DNA from: Anaerolineae bacterium
GTDB taxonomy: Bacteria; Chloroflexota; Anaerolineae; Caldilineales; Caldilineaceae
DNA: 64,000 bases
Direction: 5' to 3'
Assembly (NCBI GenBank): GCA_030432295.1
Contig: JAUIHI010000011.1
Coordinates: 62,001-126,000 of the forward strand
Shown: in pieces, positions 8,397 to 15,707 of the stretch
How positions within the stretch are numbered: the first letter of the stretch is position 1
How the letters are laid out: every line of letters starts with the position of its first letter
Program-made: the position numbers and the translations under genes
Notes under the pieces: model-generated
Told to the model about the DNA's origin: nothing
The model's input: only the letters and a program-made list of their open reading frames with translations
Databases searched by the model: none

Positions 8397-8930
8397 ATGG
8401 AAACTGCTCTCGCCCAAGCCTATCTCGAAGACACAGCCAAACTTTTCCGCCGTCAGAAAACCCTGGCCGACCGGGCAATGGCCCAGATCGACGACGACGC
8501 TTTCTTTGCCCTGCTCGATCCCGAAGCCAACTCCGTGGCTGTGCTGGTCAAGCATATGGCGGGCAATATGGGCTCCCGCTGGCGGGACTTTCTGACCAGC
8601 GACGGCGAGAAGCCAGACCGCAACCGGGACAGCGAATTTGTCATCGAGCCGGGCCAGGACCGGGCCTGGCTGACCGCCTACTGGGAATCGGGCTGGGAGA
8701 TTCTGCTGGATGCCATCGACAATCTGACCCCGGAGGACCTGGGCCGCACAGTCCCCATCCGCAGCGAACCCCATCTGGTGCTAAAAGCCATCAACCGCCA
8801 GCTCGATCACTACAGCTACCACACCGGACAGATCGTTCTGATCTGCAAACATTACGCGCCGGTCTGGCAAAGCCTGAGCATTCCCAAAGGCGGCTCCGAC
8901 GCCTTCAACGAGCGGATGAACAGGTCGTAG
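8397..8930 (+). CDS. DUF1572 family DinB-like protein
   Basis: A 177-residue four-helix-bundle protein of the DinB/YfiT superfamily (DUF1572). The superfamily includes metal-dependent thiol transferases and stress proteins, but the role of this branch is unknown. Likely metal-binding histidines are in VLVKHMAGN and DHYSYHTGQI (the HxxxH-like pair near residues 140-144). The sequence also has SRWRDFLTSDGEKP and a tail with WQSLSIPKGGS, typical of the family. The ATG at 8397 has GGAG at a proper distance, while the frame upstream to 8325 lacks such support. It is cytosolic and probably monocistronic. Confidence 0.85.
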   Translation: METALAQAYLEDTAKLFRRQKTLADRAMAQIDDDAFFALLDPEANSVAVLVKHMAGNMGSRWRDFLTSDGEKPDRNRDSEFVIEPGQDRAWLTAYWESGWEILLDAIDNLTPEDLGRTVPIRSEPHLVLKAINRQLDHYSYHTGQIVLICKHYAPVWQSLSIPKGGSDAFNERMNRS

Positions 8931-8967
8931 CGCCCCAAACTCACGCGGAGATGCACGAGACATCCAA

Positions 8968-8991
8968 ACGAAATATCCAATACCCATTCGT
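8968..8991. repeat. ATTGGGTATT-family repeat, single copy
   Basis: ACGAAATATCCAATACCCAT, ending in TTCGT, is bounded by short ACGAA/TTCGT arms and lies 25 nt before the start of the reductase gene. The words match those of the long hairpins at 29333, 45484 and 54327. Confidence 0.65.
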
Positions 8992-9016
8992 ACCACACAG
9001 ATTCCGGAGCAACCTT

Positions 9017-10030
9017 TTGTCTACCATTTCCAGCCGTGAAATCCGGCTTGCCAGTCGCCCAACGGGCGAGCCAACCGCCGAAAACTTCGCCCTCGCCACT
9101 GTCGAACTGGACAGCACCCCACCCACAGACCACCTGCTGGTGCGCAATCTCTATATGTCCGTCGATCCGTATATGCGGGGGCGGATGCGGGAAGGACGCA
9201 GCTACACGCCTCCCTTTGCCCTGAACGAAGCAATGACCGGCGGCGCGGTGGGTGAAGTCGTCGCCTCCAGCCATCCCGATTTTGCCCCCGGCGATACGGT
9301 CCTGCACAGCTACGGCTGGCGGGAATACGCCAGCGTCCACGGCAAGGGAGCCGTCAAAGTCGACCCGTCCCTGGCCCCGGTCCAGAGCTTTCTGGGCGTG
9401 TTGGGGATGCCGGGCAAGACGGCCTATGTGGGGTTGCTGGACATCGGCCAGCCCAAAGCCGGAGAGACGGTCTTTGTCTCCGGTGCAGCGGGCGCGGTCG
9501 GTTCGTTGGTCTGTCAGATTGCCAAGCTGAAAGGCTGCCGGGTGGTGGGCAGCGCAGGCAGCCCGGCGAAGATCGCCTGGCTGAAAGAGACAGCAGGCGT
9601 GGACGGCGCTGTCAACTACCGGGAAGTCAAGAATCTGCGCAAGGCCATCGCTGCCGAATGTCCCGACGGGGTGGATGTCTATTTTGAGAATGTGGGCGGC
9701 GAGCATCTGGAAGCCACCCTCTCCCTGATGAACGACTTCGGGCGCATCGCCGTCTGCGGGATGATCTCCCAGTACAACGCCAGCCAGCCCGAGCCAGGCC
9801 CCCGCAATCTGGGCCTGGTGATTGGCCGCCGTCTAAAGATACAGGGCTTTATCGTTTCGGACCACGCGGACCGGGACGCGGATTTCTATCGGGATATGGC
9901 CGCCTGGATGAGCGAAGGCAAAATCCACTGGGAAGAGACAGTTGTGGAGGGGATCGAAAACGCACCCGACGCCTTCCTGGGACTGTTCAGCGGCGAGAAT
10001 CTGGGCAAAATGCTGGTGAAGTTGGCGTAG
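9017..10030 (+). CDS. NADP-dependent oxidoreductase, zinc-free MDR superfamily
   Basis: About 337 residues, similar to the CurA/leukotriene B4 12-hydroxydehydrogenase branch of the medium-chain reductases, which reduce alpha,beta-unsaturated carbonyls with NADPH. The sequence runs STISSREIRLASRPTGEPT, YMSVDPYMRGRM, the nucleotide-binding glycine motif SGAAGAVGSLVCQIAKLKG (about 145-163), then CGMISQYN and GRRLKIQGFIVSDH near the C-terminus. The zinc-ligand cysteines of alcohol dehydrogenases are absent. I choose the TTG at 9017: GGAG lies 7 nt upstream and the protein then begins at the conserved STISSR. A longer frame from 8951 would translate the repeat at 8968-8991. Confidence 0.9.
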   Translation: MSTISSREIRLASRPTGEPTAENFALATVELDSTPPTDHLLVRNLYMSVDPYMRGRMREGRSYTPPFALNEAMTGGAVGEVVASSHPDFAPGDTVLHSYGWREYASVHGKGAVKVDPSLAPVQSFLGVLGMPGKTAYVGLLDIGQPKAGETVFVSGAAGAVGSLVCQIAKLKGCRVVGSAGSPAKIAWLKETAGVDGAVNYREVKNLRKAIAAECPDGVDVYFENVGGEHLEATLSLMNDFGRIAVCGMISQYNASQPEPGPRNLGLVIGRRLKIQGFIVSDHADRDADFYRDMAAWMSEGKIHWEETVVEGIENAPDAFLGLFSGENLGKMLVKLA

Positions 10031-10073
10031 GCTGAACCACAAAGTCACGAAGGAAAAAAGAGGGAGGGACTCG

Positions 10074-10544
10074 ATGACAACACGCAAAATGCAGCCCCCG
10101 ATGGGGTTGTACTTCGAGGAATTTGAAAAGGGCGACAGCAGCGAAAGTGTGGGGCGCACCATCACCGAGACGGATGTGGTGAACTTTGCTGCGCTCTCCG
10201 GCGACTGGAACCGCATCCACACGGACGCGGAATATAGCCGGGAGCAGATGTTCGGCCAACGGGTGGCCCACGGCCTGCTGGTGCTGAGCATAGCCAGTGG
10301 CCTGGCCGTGCGTATGGGTTTTATGGAGGAAACAGTCCAGGCCTTTACAAAGCTGGAATGGAGTTTCCGCCGCCCGATTCTGATGGGTGATACTGTGCGC
10401 CTGCGCGCCACTGTGGCCGAGAAGAAGCCTATGCCCCGGGCTGGCGGCGGGATCGTCACCTTCAAAATGGAAGTGCTGAACCAGAAGAATGAAGTCTGCC
10501 AGCGGGGGAATTGGGAGATTTTGTGCAAGAGTCTGCCTGCATAA
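10074..10544 (+). CDS. MaoC-like hot-dog fold dehydratase
   Basis: A 156-residue single hot-dog domain protein with the (R)-specific enoyl-CoA hydratase signature NFAALSGDWNRIHTD (about residues 41-55), where Asp and His are the catalytic pair. VAHGLLVLSIASGL follows, as in MaoC/PhaJ proteins. It should hydrate enoyl-CoA thioesters or a related substrate. GGGAGGG lies 5 nt before the ATG. It follows the MDR reductase by 43 nt, with a CACAAAGTCACGAAGG repeat between them. The pair could act on acyl substrates together, but that is inference. A terminator follows the stop at once. Confidence 0.9.
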   Translation: MTTRKMQPPMGLYFEEFEKGDSSESVGRTITETDVVNFAALSGDWNRIHTDAEYSREQMFGQRVAHGLLVLSIASGLAVRMGFMEETVQAFTKLEWSFRRPILMGDTVRLRATVAEKKPMPRAGGGIVTFKMEVLNQKNEVCQRGNWEILCKSLPA

Positions 10545-10547
10545 AAA

Positions 10548-10580
10548 AGACCTGCCAGGCTTTTGAGGCCTGACAGGTCT
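10548..10580 (+). terminator. Hairpin after maoC-like gene
   Basis: AGACCTG-C-CAGGC pairs with GCCTG-A-CAGGTCT across a short loop, 4 nt after the stop codon. The run of As before the stem would give a U-tract for minus-strand transcripts too. Confidence 0.7.
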
Positions 10581-10607
10581 TCGGAGACCTATTCTAGACT
10601 CTGCTGC

Positions 10608-10676
10608 AAAAACCGAGTTTTTCGTGAACGCATCCGTAATTCCCAGGAGTGGCTGGGTTTCAAAAACTCGGTTTTT
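10608..10676. terminator. Long hairpin between convergent genes
   Basis: AAAAACCGAGTTTTT and AAAAACTCGGTTTTT are exact complements enclosing about 39 nt with an inner CCAG/CTGG pair. It is placed between the convergent maoC-like and SpaA/LysM genes and could end transcription from both sides. Confidence 0.65.
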
Positions 10677-10699
10677 AGCCTTTTCGCAGTGGAGTCATT

Positions 10700-12223
10700 C
10701 TACGGAATACAAATTGTCTGTCCGACCCGGATAATATTCGGATTGCGGATCGACGGGTTGGCGTCTCTCATCTGCTTGGCCGTTCGTCCGTGATCGCGAC
10801 CGATCTTGTAAAGCTGGTCGCCAGCCTTGACTTTGTAATCGCAGCCAGGAGTGGAAACTGGGCCATTGCCTTTGGATTCAGCGTGGCCCACCTGCTGGTT
10901 CTCAAAATCAAAGCCCGTGTTCACACATGCGCCAGGAATCGAAGGCAGGCGAACCTTCTGGCAGGTGGCTGTGTGGGCCAGCCAGCCATCCACTGTCGTC
11001 TCACAGACATTGTACTCGGAGTCCGGGACCCGATAGTCGTTGCTCGGGAAGTCGATGCGGAAGTAGCCCAGGCCATCGGTAGTCGTCGCCCCAGGCTCGT
11101 AGTCGGTTGATACTGTCGGCTCTGCGGTGATCTCCCAGCCGGGTAGACCGACGAGACCGTTTGTGTCCACTTTGCGCCCTACAATGCAGAAGGCAGGCTC
11201 CACCTGTCGGTTGGAAAATTCCACCGTAACGCATTCCGCGTTTTCCAGCGTAACAGAATAGTTGGCAGCAGAGGCTGCTTCCCATCCACTTGGCGGGAGT
11301 GACTCGTGGACTGTGTAGGGGCCAAAGGGCAGGTCACTGAAGGTAACCTTCCCTGTAGCATCCGTGGCACCCTCGGCTGCTGTCGTGCCGTCAGAACGCA
11401 ACACATACACATGCCAGCCTGGAAGTCCGGTTGGGTCCTGGTTTGATCCCGCTGGCGGCACATCCCGCTTATAGGCCTCGATGCAGCCATCTCCACCGTA
11501 CACACGGTTTTTGAAACGGATGTTATGGGGGCCGGGGGCGGTCACATCCAGAGTCTGCGCCCCATTGGCGGGCGATACGGGCGCTACGACTGAACCCGCA
11601 GGCGCTATCTCTGTGAATTCCCATAGGCCGGCAGTCAGAGTAAATACCGCCATGCCATCGTCGTCTGTTGTCATCTCGACCGGAGAAGCAAAAAAATTGC
11701 CCGCACCCGGACTGGCTTTGATGATATATCCGGACAACGGTGTGTGATTGGTGTCAATTTTCAGCACATTGACAGTCACAACTTCGCGCATCTTAAATCG
11801 GATCGTCACGCAGTCTGTATGACCGTAGGGCAGGGAAACATCAAAGCTGGCCGGGGTAACCGGTGACCAGCCAACCTTTGTTCCAATGGAGAAATTCCAT
11901 TTGCCCACCGCCAGATCATCAAATTTGAACGATCCCAGAGGGCCAACGTCGCTGTCATCAACATTGATCGTCTCCACGTCCACGGCTGTGCCGGGGTCCA
12001 ATAGACCAGTATCCGGATCATACATCACCGCGGTAATCGTCCAATCCGCGCTCGGTTGTTCTGCGTGATCGATTACACTGCCGGTCACACAGAAGACATC
12101 AATGGGTGTTGGGTCCTGCGCATGGGTTGCGGCCCCGGCAACACCTGCTGTCAGCAATGTTGCCAATAGTAGAAGCAGGGCAAGCAACCCGTGGAGTGAA
12201 AATCGTCTGGCCTGAATGTTCAT
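10700..12223 (-). CDS. Secreted SpaA-like/Cna-B-like repeat protein with C-terminal LysM
   Basis: About 507 residues. The N-terminus MNIQARRFSLHG plus a long leucine/alanine helix ending GAATHAQ is a signal peptide. The body holds several prealbumin-like (SpaA/Cna-B type) beta domains, with repeated cues such as GLPGWHVYVLRSDGT, TDATGKVTFSDLPFGPYTV and LPGWEITAEP. The C-terminus has a LysM domain, CDYKVKAGDQLYKIGRDHG through RVGQTICIP, which binds peptidoglycan-type glycans. It is therefore an extracellular, envelope-associated stalk or scaffold protein. The ATG at 12223 follows GGGGG with 7-nt spacing and begins the signal peptide. A TTGCAT-17-TATAAT promoter at 12453-12481 implies a leader of about 220 nt. 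No sortase motif was seen. Confidence 0.85.
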   Translation of the reverse strand: MNIQARRFSLHGLLALLLLLATLLTAGVAGAATHAQDPTPIDVFCVTGSVIDHAEQPSADWTITAVMYDPDTGLLDPGTAVDVETINVDDSDVGPLGSFKFDDLAVGKWNFSIGTKVGWSPVTPASFDVSLPYGHTDCVTIRFKMREVVTVNVLKIDTNHTPLSGYIIKASPGAGNFFASPVEMTTDDDGMAVFTLTAGLWEFTEIAPAGSVVAPVSPANGAQTLDVTAPGPHNIRFKNRVYGGDGCIEAYKRDVPPAGSNQDPTGLPGWHVYVLRSDGTTAAEGATDATGKVTFSDLPFGPYTVHESLPPSGWEAASAANYSVTLENAECVTVEFSNRQVEPAFCIVGRKVDTNGLVGLPGWEITAEPTVSTDYEPGATTTDGLGYFRIDFPSNDYRVPDSEYNVCETTVDGWLAHTATCQKVRLPSIPGACVNTGFDFENQQVGHAESKGNGPVSTPGCDYKVKAGDQLYKIGRDHGRTAKQMRDANPSIRNPNIIRVGQTICIP

Positions 12224-12560
12224 AACGTACCCCCTGTGAATGTGAAAGAGCGGCAGAACAGATATCGCCATTTGCCCAAGTTTATGCAACCAGTCATCAC
12301 CCAAGTTCAAAAACGGGTAATGGCCGAATGAATAAATTTTAGATAAATGATCGACAGTAGAACAACGAGGATAGAAAAGCAGCCACACGGACAGAAGGGA
12401 GTTCTCTTGCGTTGTAGGGGTGTATTGTATGGTTGAGAACACCACGGATTGGATTATAGCTTACTTTACGCAACAATGCAATTGCCATTTTTTGCATCCA
12501 ATGGCTTCGATCAGTATTCAGACAGTACTCTGATAGTATTGAGTGTGGGAAAGGTGAGGG
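12224..12560. other. Divergent intergenic region with strong minus promoter
   Basis: This 337-nt AT-richer gap between the LysM protein (minus) and the Cas4-like gene (plus) contains the minus promoter at 12453-12481. A possible plus -10 (TAGTAT, about 12533) stands before the Cas4-like gene. I see no gene in it. Confidence 0.5.
12453..12481 (-). promoter_or_regulatory. Sigma-70-type promoter of LysM protein
   Basis: The minus strand reads TTGCAT, 17 nt, TATAAT. The predicted start is near 12446, leaving about 220 nt of untranslated leader before the ATG at 12223. Confidence 0.7.
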
Positions 12561-13100
12561 ATGGGGTATCTTTGGGGATTCGTTCTGTTACTGCTGATTG
12601 CGGGTGTGCTGCTGCTGCGTGGAGGACGCCGCCGCTGGCAGCAGACCGGCCTGCCCGCGGGCGAAGTCGTCTACAGCGACACGGGCCAGTGGGAAAAGCA
12701 GGAGCAGCCTCTGATCAGCCGCCGCTACGGGCTGGTGGGTCGCCCGGACTATCTGGTGCAGGTGGTGGAGAGCGGCCAGTCGGTCTCCATTCCGGTGGAG
12801 GTAAAGAGCCGTCGCCGCCCTGCCGAACCCTTCGCCAGCCACATTCTGCAACTGGCAACCTACTGTCTGCTGGTGGAAGATGTGCTGAAAGTGCGCCCGC
12901 CCTATGGCCTGCTACGCTACGCCGACGCTACCCTGCGCATCGACTACAGCGACGGACTGCGCGATGCAGTGCTGGCCGCGGCCGATGGCATCCGCTCGGC
13001 CCGCACAGCGGCGAATGTGGGCCGGGATCATCAGGACGCCAACCGTTGCCGCAACTGTGGCTACCGCCAGGCCTGCGGGACAGAAGCGCTTGATGCGTAG
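12561..13100 (+). CDS. Membrane-anchored Cas4-like (RecB/PD-(D/E)XK) nuclease
   Basis: A 179-residue protein with an N-terminal membrane helix (GFVLLLLIAGVLLLRGG), then a Cas4/Dna2-type nuclease core. Visible motifs are GLVGRPDYLVQ (motif with Asp), PVEVKSRRRP (the E-x-K of PD-(D/E)XK) and QLATYCLLVE (the QxxxY motif of RecB-like nucleases). A C-terminal cysteine cluster CRNCGYRQACG follows. Cas4 proteins use four cysteines for an Fe-S cluster; here three lie at the C-terminus and I see none in the usual N-terminal position. There is no CRISPR array or other cas gene in the window, so a CRISPR role is unlikely. The start has GGTGAGGG next to the ATG. Probably an exonuclease of unknown purpose. 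Confidence 0.8.
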   Translation: MGYLWGFVLLLLIAGVLLLRGGRRRWQQTGLPAGEVVYSDTGQWEKQEQPLISRRYGLVGRPDYLVQVVESGQSVSIPVEVKSRRRPAEPFASHILQLATYCLLVEDVLKVRPPYGLLRYADATLRIDYSDGLRDAVLAAADGIRSARTAANVGRDHQDANRCRNCGYRQACGTEALDA

Positions 13101-13121
13101 GCGCATATGACAAAAAGAATA

Positions 13122-13191
13122 GGACGCAGATAAACGCTGAAAACGCAGATTTATTCTCCGGATCAGCGTTTATCCGCGTAGATCAGCGTCC
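13122..13191. repeat. ATCCGCG/ATCAGCGT word repeat overlapping the cofC end
   Basis: GATAAACGCTGA (13129-13140) complements TCAGCGTTTATC (13163-13174). Outer GGACGC and GCGTCC words also pair. The right arm is part of the cofC reading frame and encodes its last nine or so residues and the stop. The same words occur at 15612, 31030, 43090, 53160 and 59760. Confidence 0.65.
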
Positions 13192-13840
13192 CATTTTCTG
13201 TTCCAGCCAGCAATCGGTATTCGTCCGGTGTGTCCACATCCCAGGCCAGCCCCTCGGATTCTACAATCGCTACAGATAGCCCCTTCGCTTCGGCCAGGTG
13301 GATGTGGCGGGCGAAGCTCTCCACGCCAAAGGCCGGCGTAATGGCGTTGGGCGGGGCCAGCAGCAGGGCGTTGGTTCCCCCGTCGTGGCTGGGCGCGATG
13401 ACGACACAATTCTCCCGCTCATCCCAGGCGCGTATCAATCGGTGAATGTCTTCGGCCTGCAACAGTGGCAGGTCCGTGGGCAGAAAGAGCAGTCCGTCGC
13501 CCCGCTTGTGCCGGCCAAAAGCCGCGGCCTGGACAACGGCCTGATTCAGCCCCCACTCCTTTTCCCCAGAAATAGCCGCCCCGTTTCGCCGTTCAATCCT
13601 ATTCTCCCGCAGGGCCAGCGCGCCGTAGCCTTCGGCCAATGCAAGAATCTCCGCATCCCGACTGACGACGAGCACCCCAGCCAGATTTGACACAGAAAGG
13701 ACAACGCCCAGTGTACGCGCCAGCAGTTGGCGGGCCAGGGCGTGCCGTTCCTGGCCCGTCAGCGCAGAGGCCAACCGACTTTTGCCCTCGTCCAGGGGTT
13801 TGGCCGGGATGATAAGCCACAATTGCTTTGGCTGGGACAT
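13163..13840 (-). CDS. cofC: 2-phospho-L-lactate (or PEP) guanylyltransferase, CofC/FbiD
   Basis: A 225-residue enzyme that uses GTP to activate 2-phospholactate (CofC) or phosphoenolpyruvate (FbiD) in coenzyme F420 synthesis. It shows WLIIPAKPLDEGKSRLA, a nucleotidyltransferase P-loop-like start, then VLVVSRD, the aspartate motif LLFLPTDLPLL, and SHDGGTNALLLAPPNAI, typical of CofC, and a terminal WDVDTPDEYR. The ATG at 13840 overlaps the TGA of cofD by one base (TGATG), so the two are translationally coupled. The last residues (GTLIYADKR) come from the repeat at 13122-13191. Whether the substrate is phospholactate or PEP cannot be told, though the nitroreductase neighbour favours PEP. Confidence 0.93.
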   Translation of the reverse strand: MSQPKQLWLIIPAKPLDEGKSRLASALTGQERHALARQLLARTLGVVLSVSNLAGVLVVSRDAEILALAEGYGALALRENRIERRNGAAISGEKEWGLNQAVVQAAAFGRHKRGDGLLFLPTDLPLLQAEDIHRLIRAWDERENCVVIAPSHDGGTNALLLAPPNAITPAFGVESFARHIHLAEAKGLSVAIVESEGLAWDVDTPDEYRLLAGTENGTLIYADKR

Positions 13841-14814
13841 CAATCGGCGGCGACAGGCGAGGATTGGAGGTTGGCAGCAAAGGCGAGAATTTCGTGGGCC
13901 AGCCGTTCTTTCGAGGGGAGGTCGGTCATCACTGTATCGGTGACCAGTGCAGGCAGAATCACCGCATCGGCCAGGGCCGCGTCCGCGTTGTCTATGACAA
14001 AGCCATCCAGCACATCGCCCAAATGATCCAGCACCGTCAGCGGGCTGCTCACTTCGCCCAACTCCCGCATCATTTTGGCCGCAGGCCCCTTCAACGCCTG
14101 CCCCCCCACAATCGGACTGACCGCAACTTTGGGCACGCTGGACTGGCGCAAAAAATCCCGGAAGCCGGGCACACTCAGAATGGGGTCGATGCTGACGTAG
14201 GGGTTGCTGGGGCAGAAGACGATCAGATCAGCGCCGAGCAGGGCTTTGCGCACTTCGGACGAAAGAGTGGCGCTGGTTGCCCCCACAAAGGAGAGATCGA
14301 GCAGCGTCGGTTCGCAGCGGCGGCGCACAAAATAGTGCTGAAAGGGCAGGTCGCCCTCGTCCGTGTGGACAAGCGTGCGCACCGATTCGTTGCACATAGG
14401 CAAAATGAGCGAGGGGACACCCAGCATCCGGCGCAGACGGTCGGTGACTTCGGTCAGGGGCATCCCCATACGCAGCCATTCCGTGCGGCGCAGATGCAGG
14501 GCCAGGTCCCGGTCGCCGATGCGAAACCAGTCATCCCCCGCGTAGCGTTCCATCTCGCCCAGCACAGTCCACACCTCATCCCGACGCCCCCAGCCCATTT
14601 CCGGGTTGTGTTTGTCGGCCAGATTGTAGAGAACTGTGTCCAGGTCCGGGCAGATATTCAGCCCCCAGTGCTCGAAGTCGTCGCCGGTATTGACGATGAC
14701 CGTCAGGCTGGCCGGGGGCAGGGCGGCCTGGAGTCCAGCGGCCAATTTGGCCCCACCCACACCGCCAGCCAGAGCTACCACCCGGGGTTTTGTTGCTTTT
14801 TTCTTCAGCGCCAT
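13840..14814 (-). CDS. cofD: 2-phospho-L-lactate transferase CofD/FbiA
   Basis: A 324-residue enzyme that joins the GDP-activated lactyl or enolpyruvyl group to the deazaflavin Fo, giving F420-0 or dehydro-F420-0. The start [18 protein letters not shown] is the nucleotide-binding glycine motif. [20 protein letters not shown] is a hallmark of the family and binds Fo and metal. [12 protein letters not shown] and [17 protein letters not shown] follow. The ATG at 14814 gives this conserved N-terminus. It overlaps the preceding nitroreductase by 10 nt and cofC by 1 nt, forming a tight three-gene operon. Confidence 0.96.
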   Translation of the reverse strand: MALKKKATKPRVVALAGGVGGAKLAAGLQAALPPASLTVIVNTGDDFEHWGLNICPDLDTVLYNLADKHNPEMGWGRRDEVWTVLGEMERYAGDDWFRIGDRDLALHLRRTEWLRMGMPLTEVTDRLRRMLGVPSLILPMCNESVRTLVHTDEGDLPFQHYFVRRRCEPTLLDLSFVGATSATLSSEVRKALLGADLIVFCPSNPYVSIDPILSVPGFRDFLRQSSVPKVAVSPIVGGQALKGPAAKMMRELGEVSSPLTVLDHLGDVLDGFVIDNADAALADAVILPALVTDTVMTDLPSKERLAHEILAFAANLQSSPVAAD

Positions 14815-15437
14815 AGCACCCGTTCCTCCAGGGAGAGTCGTTCTTTTTCCTTCGTTTCTGCCGGATAGCCCAGTGTAATCAGGGCTTGTGGATGCCACGT
14901 CTCCGGCAGATTGAGTATACCCTGCACAGTGTCGGGAACAAAAAGCGGTGCACACATCCAACACCCGCCCAGGCCGTAGTGGTGGGCAGCCAGGAGCAGA
15001 TTCTGGCAGGCCAGAGCAGTGCTTTGCACCGCCATCAGCCATTCTGCTTCGGCCCGCACCGGGTCCGGGTAGACATCCATCTCTTCCATCGAGACCGCAG
15101 CCACCACCAGCGCGGCCGCGCCGGTGATGCGGGCGTGGCTGATGGCGATCCGGCGTTCGATAAAATTCGGGTCCGCGCTGTCCCCGGCCAGGTCCCGTCG
15201 CCAGCGGGCAGCCATCGCCTCGCTCAGGGCCAGCTTCTCGGATTGAGTTTCGATGACACAGAAGCGCCAGGGCTGGCGGTTGTGGGCGGAAGGTGCCCAG
15301 ATAGCAGCGGTGAGGATGCGTTCTAACAGGGCGCGGTCGATGGCGCGGGGCAGATAGCGGCGGATCGAGCGCCGCCCCTGGATCAGTTGCCAGAAGCGGG
15401 CTTCTTCGTCTGCGTTCTCCTGGGGCTGGTCGGTCAC
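14805..15437 (-). CDS. Nitroreductase family protein, FbiB C-terminal-like (F420 synthesis)
   Basis: About 210 residues, FMN-dependent nitroreductase fold. Motifs are [20 protein letters not shown] (family start), [17 protein letters not shown] (FMN contacts), an [11 protein letters not shown] loop and [15 protein letters not shown]. In actinobacteria this domain is fused to the glutamyl ligase in FbiB and reduces dehydro-F420-0; here it stands alone, first in an operon with cofD and cofC. The start is uncertain: I take the GTG at 15437, because the frame above it (to a TTG at 15521) reads through CTGCGGT repeat words and has no ribosome site. A glutamyl ligase (CofE) is not in the window. 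Confidence 0.8.
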   Translation of the reverse strand: MTDQPQENADEEARFWQLIQGRRSIRRYLPRAIDRALLERILTAAIWAPSAHNRQPWRFCVIETQSEKLALSEAMAARWRRDLAGDSADPNFIERRIAISHARITGAAALVVAAVSMEEMDVYPDPVRAEAEWLMAVQSTALACQNLLLAAHHYGLGGCWMCAPLFVPDTVQGILNLPETWHPQALITLGYPAETKEKERLSLEERVLWR

Positions 15438-15467
15438 AGAGCGAATACCTGTGGGTTTATGGATGAT

Positions 15468-15700
15468 ATAGACGGCAGACCGCAGACAGCGGACCGCGAT
15501 CGCGACACGTCGGTTGCCCAATTTACTGCGGTCTGCTGATTATAGCCGTACCAGGGCCAGGGGTCAAAGCAGGCGCGGATCGTACAGCTTTCAGGGTGTG
15601 GTCATAGGGAGCAATGAAAACCGGAACGCAGATTGCGCAGAGGCCGCAGATTGCGCAGATTGAATCCGTGTTCCCTTTCATCCGTGTATACAATCCAGAT
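15468..15700. repeat. Mixed repeat words (CTGCGGT and GCAGATTGCGC types)
   Basis: 15468-15540 holds GACGGCAGACCGCAGACAGC plus CTGCGGTCTGCTG. 15612-15665 holds two copies of a GCAGATTGCGCAGA unit and CATCCGTGT words. There is no gene in this interval between the nitroreductase and the SLC13 gene. The elements resemble those in the other gaps of the window. Confidence 0.6.
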
Positions 15701-15707
15701 AAAACCA

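Noticed and set aside
12561-13100. CRISPR-Cas locus suggested by the Cas4-like gene
   Set aside because: No repeat-spacer array, cas1 or cas2 in the window; the repeats seen are degenerate inverted words without regular spacing.
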